From: Amyloporia xantha
Lineage: Eukaryota; Basidiomycota; Agaricomycetes; Polyporales; Adustoporiaceae
Direction: 5' to 3'
Length of the DNA: 64,000 nt
NCBI GenBank assembly: GCA_036971615.1
Contig: JAYKKR010000004.1
Coordinates: 1,922,001 to 1,986,000, forward strand
The position numbers and the translations under genes are program-made. A model generated the notes under the pieces. That model searched no databases and was not told where the DNA came from. It saw nothing but the letters and a program-made list of their open reading frames with translations. Position 1 is the first letter of the stretch; each line of letters begins with the position of its first letter. Below are positions 21,043-32,270 of the stretch, one piece after another.

Positions 21043-23882
21043 CTACGACAGGCTAGCTGTCTTCTTCTGCTGAAGACGCATACTCTTCCGTGTGCCAGGT
21101 TTGACGTCCTGAGCATCTGCGCTCTGGTTGGTCCCCTTCATTCTTCGCCTTCTGGCAGATCCACTCGCAGCGGAATCAAGGGCGTTGGTATTCGACTGCT
21201 TCAGTCCTCTTCTGTGAGAGGGCCCCGATTGTCCAGATCCTATGGGAGGTCCTACGTGTTCATCTAAAACCTGAAGTAGCCCATCCTTGTTTTCCTTGGT
21301 TGCGCTTTTAGTCGACGCATCAAGGCCATTGATCTTGAGTGCAGGGATTGGCTTTTGATCCTTAGCATTCTCCTCCACAACGTTACTGAAGTCGGTAAGA
21401 ACAATGTCATCCTCAAGACATTGCAGGGCGGCCGCGAACAAGGCCGCACATTGTTCGTGAAGACCATTCACAGCCCCGAGGTTAGGGGAAGGCAGATCGG
21501 CCTCTACCTTCCGGTAGTATTTAACTAGAAATGCTCTAATTAGCTCCAGACACTTGCAGACGCCCACAAGGGATGAATGAACGGCTTTGATCCCTTTCGC
21601 CAGAGCTGCTGATTGGATGAGCGCCGGCTCACGGCTGAGCCTGGTGTAGAAGAGATCTTGGGCGAGCTGCTTTTGTGATTTATAGTCCCACGAATCCGAG
21701 TCCTCCTTCTTGGCGCCAACAACGCATTTGGTGAACATGAAGTAAATCGCGATCCACCAAACAGACTCCAGATCGTGCATAGGGTTGTACCGAAAATCAG
21801 CTGGGGGATGCCGATCTCGTGCCGACGTTGCGTCAGGGCCCTGAGATTTCAAGGCGGAATTCCGAGTCGAGGTTAGACGATTCCGCCTTAACGCAGCTAG
21901 ATCGACGGCAAAATCTATTCTTTTAGGCTCTGTAGAAGTGAACATGTATTCGCGCCTCTCCACCTCCACGGCCATAAATTCTGCTGTTCCCTGAAGAATA
22001 TTTCGTAAGATATAGGAAAAAGTGGTTGTGACACAAAACACTCACAGTGCGAATTTCGTGTGTTGTTGACGAATCCAATTTCTTCGCATATTCGAAGTCA
22101 GACAACTTGAGTCTGCCGTTGTAGAAAAGAAGATTGCCTGTGCTGATGTCCCGATGGACCCATTTGCGTGCATGCAGGGATATCAATGCTAGCAGCATGG
22201 TGTATTAGTAAAGCGAACCGCGCTCCCAGCAAGGCCTATGAGCGTACTTACCGAGTACTACTTGAAATAACGCCTCGAGTATTTGTTTCACTGAGGTCAT
22301 ATCTTTCATGCCAGTTTGGCAAACCTCCTTGAACACGATGCGATAGTGCGTTCTGCATTGATATTTGTAGGTAGGAGGATCCACACCCTTGATCACCTCA
22401 TGAGCCTCACGGGAGGTCAAAGCCCCGGTACCTGTCGCTGAAGGACCGCTCGAGTCGCGCGCTGGGCCTGGGGGACTTGGTTCCTGCACCGGGATCTGCG
22501 AGGATGTCTCCTCCTGTGAAAGACGACAGCCCCGCTTAGTGGGTGCGTCAGTGGTGTCATAGTGACCACAAAGTTTAATATAGACATCGCCATGATCCAG
22601 AACGGTCAGGAGCAAGTCTGTAAATGGGTAGCCATCATCCGCAGGTTGCGATGGCGATTGAGCGAGTTCATCCAATATGTCACCCTCTCTGGCCCTATCA
22701 GAATCAATCCAGCAGTCCTTCAACGCGACAGGATCTCCACACTCTTTGCCATTCACCAGCTTATGTGCCTTCCATACTCGAGTCCCTCGGCCCCGCAAGG
22801 GATTCGCCCCGATATCTGATATCATCTCAAAGGTGCGATACGTCGTTTCTTTGTGTCTACGTCTCGTCTTCGACCATGTCCACACAGTGATGTCGTAGCG
22901 GGGCTCTCCTTTGCCGTCGTTTGGCCTGTCCACGTCATCAGGGACACGTTTGATCGTCGGATCCCATCCCGCCTCGTGTTTCTCAGCATACATGAATCTC
23001 AGAAAGAACTCGACGACCTTCTCATGCTCCTGAAGCAACATCAGTATTGGCATCAGCATGTGCCCATAGCGCTAGCAATGAGCCGGTTACTGACCGTGGT
23101 GAAATCAACTATTTCGCTGACTATGGGACCCCCGCGACTGGCGAACCACATTCGCATGTCCGTGTTCTCGATCGTCAGCCCGTACGTGAACCGCCGACAC
23201 GGGTCCTCGCGCATGCACTGATTCATACTCCATACTACCTTCGTCATGTCCTAGAATTAATGCCGAGTTCAGCATCGCCGCGTGTGAAGACAGGCATATT
23301 ACTCACGTCGTATACGTCTGCCTTCGTCTTATGACGCTTGTACTCGGCAGAAAGAGCAATGTTGCTCCAGAGTACTCGTCCACCCCTGTCAGGAATGACG
23401 AAGTATCCGTCTGGACGGGACGACGACTGGCGGTTCTGACTCTCAGGTGTGGCGTTGGGGTTGTTCTTGAAATGCAGGAGCCTACGTGTGTCGTGCTTTT
23501 TGTTAACGCTAGCAATCGCATTTACAATTTCTTCGAGTGGCTTGAACGCGATATCCTCTTTGACCACCATGTCTGCAGGGTCGGTTTGAAACCACTTCCA
23601 TCGACCGTCGCGTATTGCCGGGTTCCTGCCCTTCTTCAGCGCCTGTACAGTCTGTTCCACGTTGATTCCTTTGCGCAGAGGAGGGAGCACATTATCAATG
23701 AAATTATTAACGTTATACTCCGTCAACGACCCGCTAGCGTCCGTCATGAGAGCTGTACTTTGTTCTGTGAGGCCGCCAATATCGTACGCTGAGCCCAGGG
23801 TCTCCTTCGCGAAAGCAGGTGTGTCAGACAGTACCGAGGTCGCAATTCCACTTCGGGAAGGAGTAACTGGAGGAGCCGCCAT
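21043..23882 (-). CDS. FunK1-type protein kinase, tandem copy 2 (intact)
   Basis: Five exons (23307-23882, 23095-23250, 22252-23029, 22046-22188, 21043-21990) encode 866 residues with no stop. The N-terminal FunK1 region carries RRFTYGLTIENTDMRMWFASR. The kinase part has GDPVALKDCWID (N-lobe lysine), KWVHRDISTGNLLFYNG (catalytic loop), KLSDFEYAKKLD (DFE metal-binding motif) and GTAEFMAVEV after it. FRYNPMHDLESVWWIAIYF is the usual FunK1 signature. The tail is basic (RRRRMKGTN, KSMRLQQKK) and may be nuclear or DNA-interacting; that is inference. It is divergent with the disrupted FunK1 gene at 24304, with 421 bases between the starts. Family assignment is confident; substrate unknown. Confidence 0.9.
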
Positions 23883-24303
23883 GATCAGGGATGGTTGAAT
23901 GACAAATCCATCTCACGCACCTTATATTTCTACTTTTCGAGGCGTGGCTTGGATGTGTGGCCGTGGGTGAAGAATCAAGAAAGAACAATGGTTGTGATGG
24001 TCTGAGTGTAGATTGTAAGGCGTGGCTTCCCGAGTCAAGTCGATGAATTTGGGTGATACCCGGCAGCGAGTGTGGACTGAGTCGCGTGGTGTTGAACAAG
24101 GCGTTGAGTAGGGCAGGACGCGTTGGATTTCGGCGGCCCCGATTGCAGATCCCATCAGATCGTCGAAGGTGATCTGAATTGGTGACTGGCCACGGTCACG
24201 TGGGAGCTGGGGTTGTGGCCACAGTTGTTCGCATGGCGGGCAAGTAGCTTTCTAGTAGCCTCCCTTCTGGATACTTACCCGCTGCAACACTCATTCAGAC
24301 TCA
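23883..24303. promoter_or_regulatory. Divergent promoter region between two FunK1 genes
   Basis: 421 bases separate the minus-strand FunK1 start at 23882 from the plus-strand FunK1-like start at 24304. The first 300 bases are nearly identical to the region upstream of the other tandem copy (19959-20250). No individual element was identified with confidence. Confidence 0.4.
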
Positions 24304-25326
24304 ATGTGCGCATATCTCTGCCCATTCTCTGCTTACCCAAAATTCGACGAGGACCTCGCTGACGGTATTACACCTCTTGTGCCGTTATTTCCGAAGGCGC
24401 AGTCAACACCGGCGGAAAACTCTTTCCGACTTCCCGTAGCACTTCATCGCTTCCCACACACGTGGACGCATTTTCCTCTCAAGTTGAAATATAAAGGCCG
24501 CACTACTACGTCCAAGAGGGTCATCGCCGATGCCGTCCAGGAGTATGTTCAGGCTGAATTCCATGCAAATATCCACCGCGAATTTCCTGTTCTGGATTTT
24601 GTTCGCGCGGTCTGGAATTACGAGCCAGCGTATCTACCCAAACGCGAATACTCATTGCCATCTAACGCAGTCAATCAATACTCCAAAGCTACTGAGAGGT
24701 CTTCGCGTAATCCTCTGGTGACCATAATCGAGAGCCTGTTCACCCAGGTTTACCCCGGTTCCATTATACTCCCACATCAATCTCTTACCGATGGTACTCG
24801 CCTCCGTAAAATTGATGCACACATGATTAACGTGAAAGATCGCAGAATGGACGATAAGTATGCCAATCCTAGACCAGACCTTGTATTCAGCACTGTCCAG
24901 GATACTCAACGGTATGACTGGGACTGGTATATTCCGTATGGCGATGTAAAAAAAGAAGTCACGCTAGAGACACACATGATCGATATACACATTGACGTCC
25001 AGAAGCTGCAGCAGGTTCGCAGGTTCGCATATCACTCTGGTATAATAACTCTAAAGGAACGCTATAGCAATTGCCCACACCTCTGGGGTCGGATATTCTG
25101 TCAATTCAGAAATGCTCTACTCCGCGTGATGCGAGCGTATCAGGTCGAAAACGCAAGCAGTCACCAAGCGTATCCGAGGTAGCCAGTCCTCCTCGAAAAA
25201 GGCCCCGTTTAAGTTTAGATACTCCCGCAGCTACGGCTTCTCCAGCAGATGATTCGCTAGTCTCATTGACCATTGACGAAGTACAGTCAGCAAAGTTCAT
25301 CAACGAAATGATGTCTCATGGAGTCC

Positions 25327-25489
25327 TGTTGGAATTTCCAGTATCTATGCTCGGTACATATGGATCATGTGACCTAGGATAGTATTTACTTCGATTATTC
25401 GTACTCGATTCCTTACGTGTTTGCTGGCGTAGTCCAGTTCAAGCACGGATATATTTCTTCATTCTGTGGCTCCCGGCTCAAATCTAACA
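25327..25489 (+). repeat. 5' LTR of the TRIM-like element
   Basis: 163 bp, TG...CA ends, no difference from the 3' LTR found by eye. Confidence 0.92.
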
Positions 25490-26434
25490 CAAACACGTCC
25501 CGGATAGCGACCGGCACCAACGCTAGAGTACTATCGGGACCACAGCAAGTCGTAACTCGACTGATCTCGTTGATCAAAGCCCCACCAGTACTCGCGGGCA
25601 CCGAATGATGACCTCACCATCTGGTGGCACCACCAACACTACCGAAAACCCCATCGCGACCACCACCAGCTGCGACAGAGGCACTCGAGCCAATAGAGCC
25701 GAGAGGCGTCCCAAAGAGACCGCCGACGCATAGCGCGGAACGAGACTCACGGAGACAGCCGGGACTCGTCGTGCACCGGAGAGACAAGCCAAATTGGCGT
25801 CCTCACGGAGAGAATGCTAGGGAGGATATGGTCAGCACAGGAGGAGACTGGAGGAGAGGATCGGGCACAGATAGGTTGGAGGAGGAGAGGAGAGGACGAC
25901 GAGCAGAGCACATCCCGAAACGAGGAAACCGCCGCCGTACGTTGTCACGAGCAGAGCTATTCCCGAGATTCCAAGCGCAACACCTCTGACCACTTGCCGA
26001 TGGCGAGGGCAAGTGCCAACACTCAAAACAATCCGAGGAGAACGCCTCCGTGTACATTCCGCCAACATCCCTTACTCCGAGAGGCACCAAGACCTCATCG
26101 TAGGCACTTGCGCGGATCATGGGGACATCGCGCAGCCCCACCAAGACCTCATTGAAGGCATTTGCGCAGTTATCGGACGTCGCGCACCCACTTATCCACC
26201 TTTCATTATTCCGACAACTCAACCACTCCGAGGCGATCGTAACAATCAGCGCATCAACCCGCTCGCCAACTTCCGCTCTGCCAGTGGAGGATCACATGTG
26301 TCTGTCGAAGGGTAACACTCGGAGATTTCACGTATGGTTTGAGGGGGTGATTTCACTCTTTTTATATGTTCATTTTCTGGAATATTTCCTGCTCACCAGT
26401 TTATATTTCCCTTCGCATATCAACTGAGGGGGTG

Positions 26435-26597
26435 TGTTGGAATTTCCAGTATCTATGCTCGGTACATATGGATCATGTGACCTAGGATAGTATTTACTTC
26501 GATTATTCGTACTCGATTCCTTACGTGTTTGCTGGCGTAGTCCAGTTCAAGCACGGATATATTTCTTCATTCTGTGGCTCCCGGCTCAAATCTAACA
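26435..26597 (+). repeat. 3' LTR of the TRIM-like element
   Basis: 163 bp, the same sequence as the 5' LTR, preceded by a polypurine tract and followed by the AGTCC duplication. Confidence 0.92.
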
Positions 26598-26910
26598 AGT
26601 CCGATGCTACGCAACGGGTCTCTTGATCGAGGACTTTACAATTAAACTTTGGTATGCGGATAGAATGGGGCTCGTCACATCCAGGCCGTTCAATTTTCTC
26701 GTCGAACCAGAGAAGCTCCTCCTCATCGTAGCCGCGATGGGTAGCGCAGATCTCGCGAGAATGGGCGTGTTGCCGTTTCTCAAATTTCCATCGACCTCGT
26801 TTGACAACTACAACGGTGCCAGATTGGTGTTTCCGATCCCTATGGATGTCGATCAGGGCGAATCGTCGGAGGATGTGGCCGCGACATCAGTACTTTCGAC
26901 ATTGGCCTGA

Positions 26911-27131
26911 CGCCCTGACAGCTCTGACAAAAAATGGAAATTGCCTAAAATGGAAATTTTGTGAATCTGACTGAGAGCCTAGCAGACCCTGACCTAAACC
27001 TGAAAAAGATTTTTTGCAACATGGCTAATGTCACCATTGTAGAATTCAAACAAATTCATGGTCTGACACCCTGACTGTACTGACTAACCCTGACAGGCCC
27101 TGACAAGTGATTTGTCAGGGCTGTCAGGACG
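26911..27131. mobile_element. MITE-like element with 19-bp terminal inverted repeats
   Basis: The left end CGCCCTGACAGCTCTGACA (26911-26929) and the reverse complement of the right end, CGTCCTGACAGCCCTGACA (27113-27131), match at 17 of 19 positions. The 221-bp element is AT-rich inside, has no coding capacity, and carries further CCCTGACA words near its right end that form a strong hairpin (about 27088-27127). It begins immediately after the stop that ends the disrupted FunK1 frame. No clear target-site duplication was found, so the exact ends are uncertain. Confidence 0.55.
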
Positions 27132-28411
27132 ATGTTGAAAGTTCTGATGGAGACACAATCAGGGGAAAGTACTCGAGGAAGTGGAGTTCCTCATTGATCC
27201 TACACGAAAGATCGACACGGACTTCGGTGCCATCGGACGAGGCACGACCATCGTGCCTCTCAAGACGACTCCCCCAGCCCTCTGTGTCGTTCTTATACAA
27301 CATATTACTGCACTAACAGCACAAGTACTGTTATATATACAGCTGTGTTCAGAGGACGGAGCTGTGGATGTAGCACGGATGCATCGCAGATGTAACACGT
27401 TACATTAGCCCACAGGTCACTGATACATCGTACTACTTACCATTTCGGATGACAGCGCTGTCAAGCATCGGGCCGCTGAATCAGGCCCGACTGGTATTGA
27501 CGTCTGGATCAATGATGGCGCACCGGGACCATTGCTTCCTCCCGCCAGCTTCCTTAATAGGCCTCACTGTGTGGCGCTGTCATTGAATGATCTATTTCGG
27601 CTCTACATAGTCAGCACATCAATGGACCTGCAGGTTGGTTGTATCCGCGCTCCAGTTCATTTCCAGCATTTTTGTTATCGCACTGCGGCTTGCACGCTGT
27701 TCTTGGGTACATAGTATCTTGAACCCGCCTCCAAAGCCTGCATTCGCAATTCAGTGACTTGCCCGGCTGCGCTGCGAGCACTCTGGAAGTATATAGCACG
27801 CTACCGGAAAAGTTTACGTACCATAGTATGAATACCAGCACCTTGCCCTCTCGAAAAGTTTGTCTGTGTGCTGTGTCTGCGAAATTCCGATCAGAAGCGC
27901 CCATATGCGCCATCGCCGCACGCGGCGCGCCTGGAAAAACCCCCAAGACTGTATTATCCAGCATTCAAAGTACAACGCGCATATGAAAGCTATATTCCCA
28001 GTCATTATCTACACTGTGCATGATGACTCGGATGCTTAGTAGAGACATCATGTACCAACTGCCCATTGACGAAGCTTAACATTCCAGTTTTGAGCTGTAA
28101 CAACCAATTTGTATTCGGTTACAACTACTGACTATCATTACTCGAGATCAAGCTATTTTTGAGACTACCAAGGAAACCGCAAACTCATGGATGCGGCAAC
28201 AAGAAGAGCAATTACATCATAATCGGATATCAGGTAGGTGTCAAACGAAATGAACTCGCACACTGGACAAGGCGATAATATCCAATTCAAGAAGGCGATA
28301 ACAACAGAAAGATGGTGGAAGGAAGAGACGCGATTGGTAGCCAGCATCAAGAAATCAATACACAAACCAGACGGTGTGTTCTCAACAGAATCTGTACGAA
28401 CCTAGCAACCT
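27132..28411. other. Mostly non-coding; possible FunK1 remnant at the start
   Basis: At about 27160-27270 a short frame reads LEEVEFLIDPTRKIDTDFG and then AIGRGTTIVPL. This resembles the segment that follows the N-terminal region in FunK1 kinases and may be a remnant of the gene broken upstream. It stops soon after. From 27300 to 28411 I see no gene. Confidence 0.35.
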
Positions 28412-30862
28412 CTACTTAACCCTTGGCTTTTTTGATGCCCTGGAGCTTGCCTGACCTCTAGCGGAACGCTTCACAGGTACCGGGTTATTCTCCTTGTTGT
28501 TCTTCGCAGCGAGCCGCTCCGCGTCCGCCTGACTAGACGGCAATGTTGTCATCGTCCGTAGCTGCGGAGATGCATCTGGCCGCGGAGGTGCCTTGCGTGC
28601 CCGTTGAGGGCGATGCATAGGCGCGGGTAGTGATGCGGGGGTTGGATTCTCTGTGTCCACAGGACTGCGACGCCGCACGGATGTGGTCCCATGACCCCCA
28701 CTGTGTGCTGCACCTGACGAAGATGGCTGTGGACTTGTGACAGTGATCGAAGCCGGTCCCAATGACTGAGTTTGCAATTGCCTGTCACGATCGACAGCTC
28801 CCGACAGAGGATCAACGGCTCCAGATGAATCCGAAGACACCAGAGTCAACTCGGCAGCACTTGGAATTTGAGGTGGCGGTGCCTGTTGCACGATCCGACC
28901 TGTGGCATCCACAGCCGGAACTGTTAGACGAAGAGCCTGAGTCATCCCCGTGCCTGCGCAAACAGACGGCGAGCTTGCGGATGAAGTAGCATGAGGGGGT
29001 GTTCCCGTCACTGTGGAATCTGTAGTCTGAGTCGGGAGTGGAAGTGGAGCGTTATCGCGCAAGACAGGGACTGCTAGACGATGTCCAGATTCATCTAGAC
29101 TCTGGAAATGGTAAGACATGGAAGGAGCGACGGCGTTTGCTGGCAGATGTCCAGACTCGTCAACACTCTGGAAATGGTAAGGCATGGAAGGAGCGACGGC
29201 ATTTTGAAGCAAGCGAGGTGTGGCAAAGATGCTAGAGAAACCATTTGCTTCAACAGGACTCTCGACGCTGCCGTTCGCTCCGGATCCATCTCCCAACCAG
29301 CTAAAATCAAATTGCAACGGCTCAAGGGCCGGCTGAAGCTGCTGATTCAAGATGTCTCCAAGCACTGAAAATTCTACTTGCGGATTGGCTACGTCACGAT
29401 TGAACGGCGGTGGAATATGAATAGCATTCCAGTCAACGCGTGCATCCATTGACTCGGCAGGGCCCGTGGGTTGGTCCTGTAATTCCAATCCAGGCATCAG
29501 CGGCATGGGAGCTGCACTGGTGTCCGTCGTGATAGAGGCAAGAGCGCCCCCCAGTGTGTCTGTGCCAGTTACTGACGTGTGAATCGATGATCCGCTGGCT
29601 TCAGGCAACTGAACACGAGGTGGAACAGGTGGTACAATGAGAGCCGAAGAAGGTGCTGGTTCGGATGTAAGGGCAGCCGATTTGCTTGCGGCTTTTCCTT
29701 CGCTGTCCGAAGCTGACTGACATGAGGCGGGGATCTCGGTGCTGCCATGTAATGATAGCGATGGACGTGCATCAGGCGCTGTTGTCACATTGTCGTCAAT
29801 AATCTGCTCGTCAATAAGAATGATAGAAGACTCACGGATAGCGACTTTGAGGAAGTCCAAGAATGGCTTGACAAAACAAGTCTTGAAGTCGAGCATAGTC
29901 TGGCCAAAGTTATGACCCGCCGGTGTTGTACCTTGGTGGAAGCTATGAACACGACTGGGTGAGCTACTCATCTCAATGAGGACGCAAGCGATGCTATTAC
30001 CATAAAGTCCTTATCGCGCCATCCTCCTCAGGAGAAGGTCCGCCACCTATAACGGTAAACATCCACCCAGTCCTGCGGTTCAGCTCCTCGAAGAAATTCT
30101 TGAGTATAGTAGGTGCGTGGTCAATTATGCTATAGAAGGGAACTTAAGTCACATGTCTGTAATGATCGGGGAAAGACGTCTTACGCCTGACGGTGGGCTA
30201 GGGTAACATCGGGCTCTTCCTCGCTTTCCGATTCACTGACTGCTTTCAGGGCATCAAATTCCTTCTGTATCGCTTCCTTGACCTCTTTGGTATCAGTCTC
30301 AAATGCCTCTCTGGTCAACCGTTTGATGACATCTAAACTCTCCTTCTGCCCAAGATTGCGTGCCGCCATCTCGGCTTGGACTGCGGCCTTCACTTTGAGG
30401 TCATAGTACTTACGTGAATACAATTCGACAGGCTGCAAACGGCGACGGCCTTTGGGCTTCATCGATGTTGAGAAGTCCCATATGGCTTGTGGTTGTGGCA
30501 CATGCGCTCGCCGCCCTGGTTGTGACGCTTTATTGCGAAACCAGCGGTGCAATTGCTAGCAAGGCAAGTTGTCAGAATCTGGGATGATAGGCCAAGGCGA
30601 TACTCACCGCCTTTCGCGCCTTGACAGCGTCACCCAATGCGGTCTCTTGCTCTGAAGTAAGCATCTCCACATCACCGAATAGCCTCTGCCGCTCCGAGAA
30701 CTGCGTGAACCATTCATGTTCGACGGCAGTCCAGAATCGAGGTAAAGTTTTGCACTTTTGAGCGTGTAAGAAGTCGCTGAACTTTTGGTTGAGGAACTTC
30801 AACTCCCCTTCCGTGGCCCAGGTTGGAGGAGCCATAACGCCGTTATCTGTCGGACGGACCAT
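28412..30862 (-). CDS. Low-complexity nuclear-type protein of a transposon-associated basidiomycete family
   Basis: Proposed exons: 30608-30862, 30185-30555, 30001-30129 and 28412-29966, giving 769 residues in frame. The N-terminal 90 residues (WATEGELKFLNQKF, FWTAVEHEWFTQFSER) and LHRWFRNKAS resemble a family I recognise beside transposons in mushroom genomes. A second block reads TGWMFTVIGGGPSPEEDG and then HQGTTPAGHNFGQ. The C-terminal 500 residues are rich in Ser, Pro and Ala, end in a basic RASKKPRVK tail, and contain a 22-residue tandem repeat (NAVAPSM(P/S)YHFQS(V/L)DESGH). No enzyme domain is seen. The last intron would be only 34 nt, so that junction is the weakest point. It is divergent from the gene at 31184. 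Function unknown; nuclear localisation is inference from the basic tail. Confidence 0.7.
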
Positions 30863-31183
30863 GTGAGCAGAGTACGCAGCTGTTAGGGAGAGAAAATCAT
30901 ACAACACGGTCTAGATGATCAAGACCCTCACTAATGCCCCACCCGTATATAGACCATTCTCACCGACCAATGAGAAGCGATTGCGAATAATGGCCAACCC
31001 CCTACAATTTCAGATGGGATTGACCCGAGCAATGTGATGGGTTATTTCCTCATGTCCACCTCAATCCGGGTCCTCGGAGGAAAACTTATAAATCACCCGA
31101 TCTTCAACGTAAGTGACTCAACCGCCTTCACCCCCAACTCCCGCTGTTACTCACTGTCCCGTACCCTCACGACACTCTTCAGC
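30863..31183. promoter_or_regulatory. Divergent promoter region
   Basis: 321 bases between the divergent starts at 30862 (minus) and 31184 (plus). It includes TATAT near 30945 and a pyrimidine-rich leader before 31184. Confidence 0.35.
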
Positions 31184-31969
31184 ATGACGAACCTCAGTGG
31201 CACTAACAATGCTGGTGGGGCTGGCCCTGCTGGCGGCAACTCGGAGAGCGAAGACGCGTTCTCCTTGGACGCACTCAGACAAGCACTGCGCATTGTCTCC
31301 GAACAGCGCGCTGGTAAGCATACCTTGTCAATTTGCGGATCCCATCTTCACGTTCAGACATGCAGCCGGGCGCACTCAGCGTCCCGAACAACAGCAGGGT
31401 AAGTCGGAATTCCATGTTTAGACACGTCCTTGCATTCACTTTTCCCAAAAGCTGGGCCTCCCCCCATGGCGTCTGGTCATGGTGCGACTGCGTCGGGTTC
31501 ACAAGCCCTCTACAACTCGTCGGGTGGCAATTCGACCTCGGTTCCTGCTACATCGGCTGCCCCTCCTGTGGCCGGAACTTCTGCACGAGGCGCCACAGCC
31601 TCGATGAGTCCCGGTCATAGTAGCTCTGGTGGCGGAAGTTCCAGTGCTCCTCCTGGAGGTTGTGGCGGCGGAGGTTCTGGTGGTCCTCCCGAAGGCTGCA
31701 GCGGTCAGCCCGATTGTCCTCCGAACCAGCAGCCTGCGCCAAGGTGGTATGCCGTCACGAGGGGGCGCGCTGTCGGCATATTTGTAGGATGGTTAGTACC
31801 TCACCCGATCCCTGCTTGCCTGCTACTGACTGTTGAGGATAGGCCGAACGTGTCCCCTCTCGTCACCAGTGTAACTGGCGCCGTCTACCAGCGTTATCCT
31901 TCATTCGCTGCCGCTCTCGCCGCGTTCAATGCGGCCTCCGCCAACGGCACCGTGAGCATCATCTTGTGA
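31184..31969 (+). CDS. Gly/Ser-rich protein with C-terminal viroplasmin (RNase H1 N-terminal)-like domain
   Basis: Four exons (31184-31313, 31366-31398, 31452-31791, 31843-31969) give 209 residues. The middle is low-complexity (Gly, Ser, Pro). The C-terminal 55 residues, from PRWYAVTRGRAVGIFVGW through VTGAVYQRYPSFAAALAAFNAA, have the layout of the small RNase H1 N-terminal / viroplasmin-like domain (WYxVxxGRxxGIFxxW ... YxxFxxxxxAxxAF), which binds RNA-DNA hybrids or double-stranded RNA in characterised proteins. No RNase H catalytic domain follows. Genes of this design are common near transposons in basidiomycetes (general knowledge, not checked). Exon 2 (33 nt) is the least certain. Confidence 0.75.
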
Positions 31970-32270
31970 GCTTGTGCAGGAGGTCCAGTTGCTGGACTTG
32001 TTGCGGCCGAGCTGCTATCGTTTCACTGTCTGCAGGCGGCGTGGGGGTGTCATAATATTTTCTTGTTGATAACTATCCGTATCATACAATGCATGTATCA
32101 TGTGGTGTTCCTTCGACAACCCCGCCGAAGTCCTTTTCTTGGTGATAGCACCTCTCTGTATGTCCCGTTGTCAATCAATGCATTTGTCAGCCGTCGCCTA
32201 CGCAAAATGCCCAGCAGCTCTTAGCACAGATATATTAAGAGTTCTGAAGGCAACGCTGCAGTAAAGCACT
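31970..32270. other. Intergenic
   Basis: 3' flank of the viroplasmin-like gene and 5' flank of the next gene. TATATTAAG near 32230 could be a TATA box. Confidence 0.35.

Larger units (their letters stand above)
16920..24190 (-). repeat. Tandem duplication of FunK1 units (two units of about 3.3 kb)
   Basis: Two head-to-tail units, about 16920-20280 and 20810-24190. Each contains a five-exon FunK1 gene, about 300 bases of nearly identical 5' flank (19959-20250 and 23883-24170) and a related 3' flank. About 0.5 kb of unique DNA with a run of G residues near 20450 separates them. Confidence 0.85.
25327..26597. mobile_element. Small non-autonomous LTR retrotransposon (TRIM-like)
   Basis: Identical 163-bp direct repeats (25327-25489 and 26435-26597) begin TGTTGGAATTTCC and end TAACA, with TG...CA termini. 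They enclose 945 bases without reverse transcriptase, integrase or protease. A purine-rich tract (GAGGGGGTG, 26426-26434) abuts the 3' LTR, as in Copia-type elements, whose LTRs often start TGTTGGAAT. A perfect 5-bp target-site duplication, AGTCC, flanks it (25322-25326 and 26598-26602). The interior has a 121-codon frame rich in Arg and Pro (25624-25989) without a recognisable gag domain, and an imperfect 31-bp repeat (near 26088 and 26139). Movement would need proteins from another element. I could not match the primer-binding site to a tRNA. Confidence 0.9.
24304..26910 (+). pseudogene. FunK1-like gene split by an LTR element
   Basis: Exon 1 (24304-25014) and exon 2 (from 25110; intron 25015-25109) are open up to residue ...KFINEMMSHGV, where a 1271-bp LTR element is inserted (25327-26597). 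After it the frame continues as CYATGLLIEDFTIKLWYADRMGLVTSRPFNF and LLLIVAAMGSADLARMG, typical of the FunK1 N-terminal region. The reading frame on the two sides is consistent once the element and one copy of its 5-bp target duplication are disregarded. The frame ends at 26908-26910, exactly where a MITE-like element begins, so the kinase domain is not reached. A basic segment GRKRKQ and PPRKRPRL suggests a nuclear signal. The 5' frame is long and undamaged, which fits recent inactivation. Confidence 0.82.

Noticed and set aside
25624..25989. gag gene of the LTR element
   Set aside because: The frame is rich in Arg and Pro with no capsid or zinc-knuckle motif; could be a decayed relic but cannot be supported.
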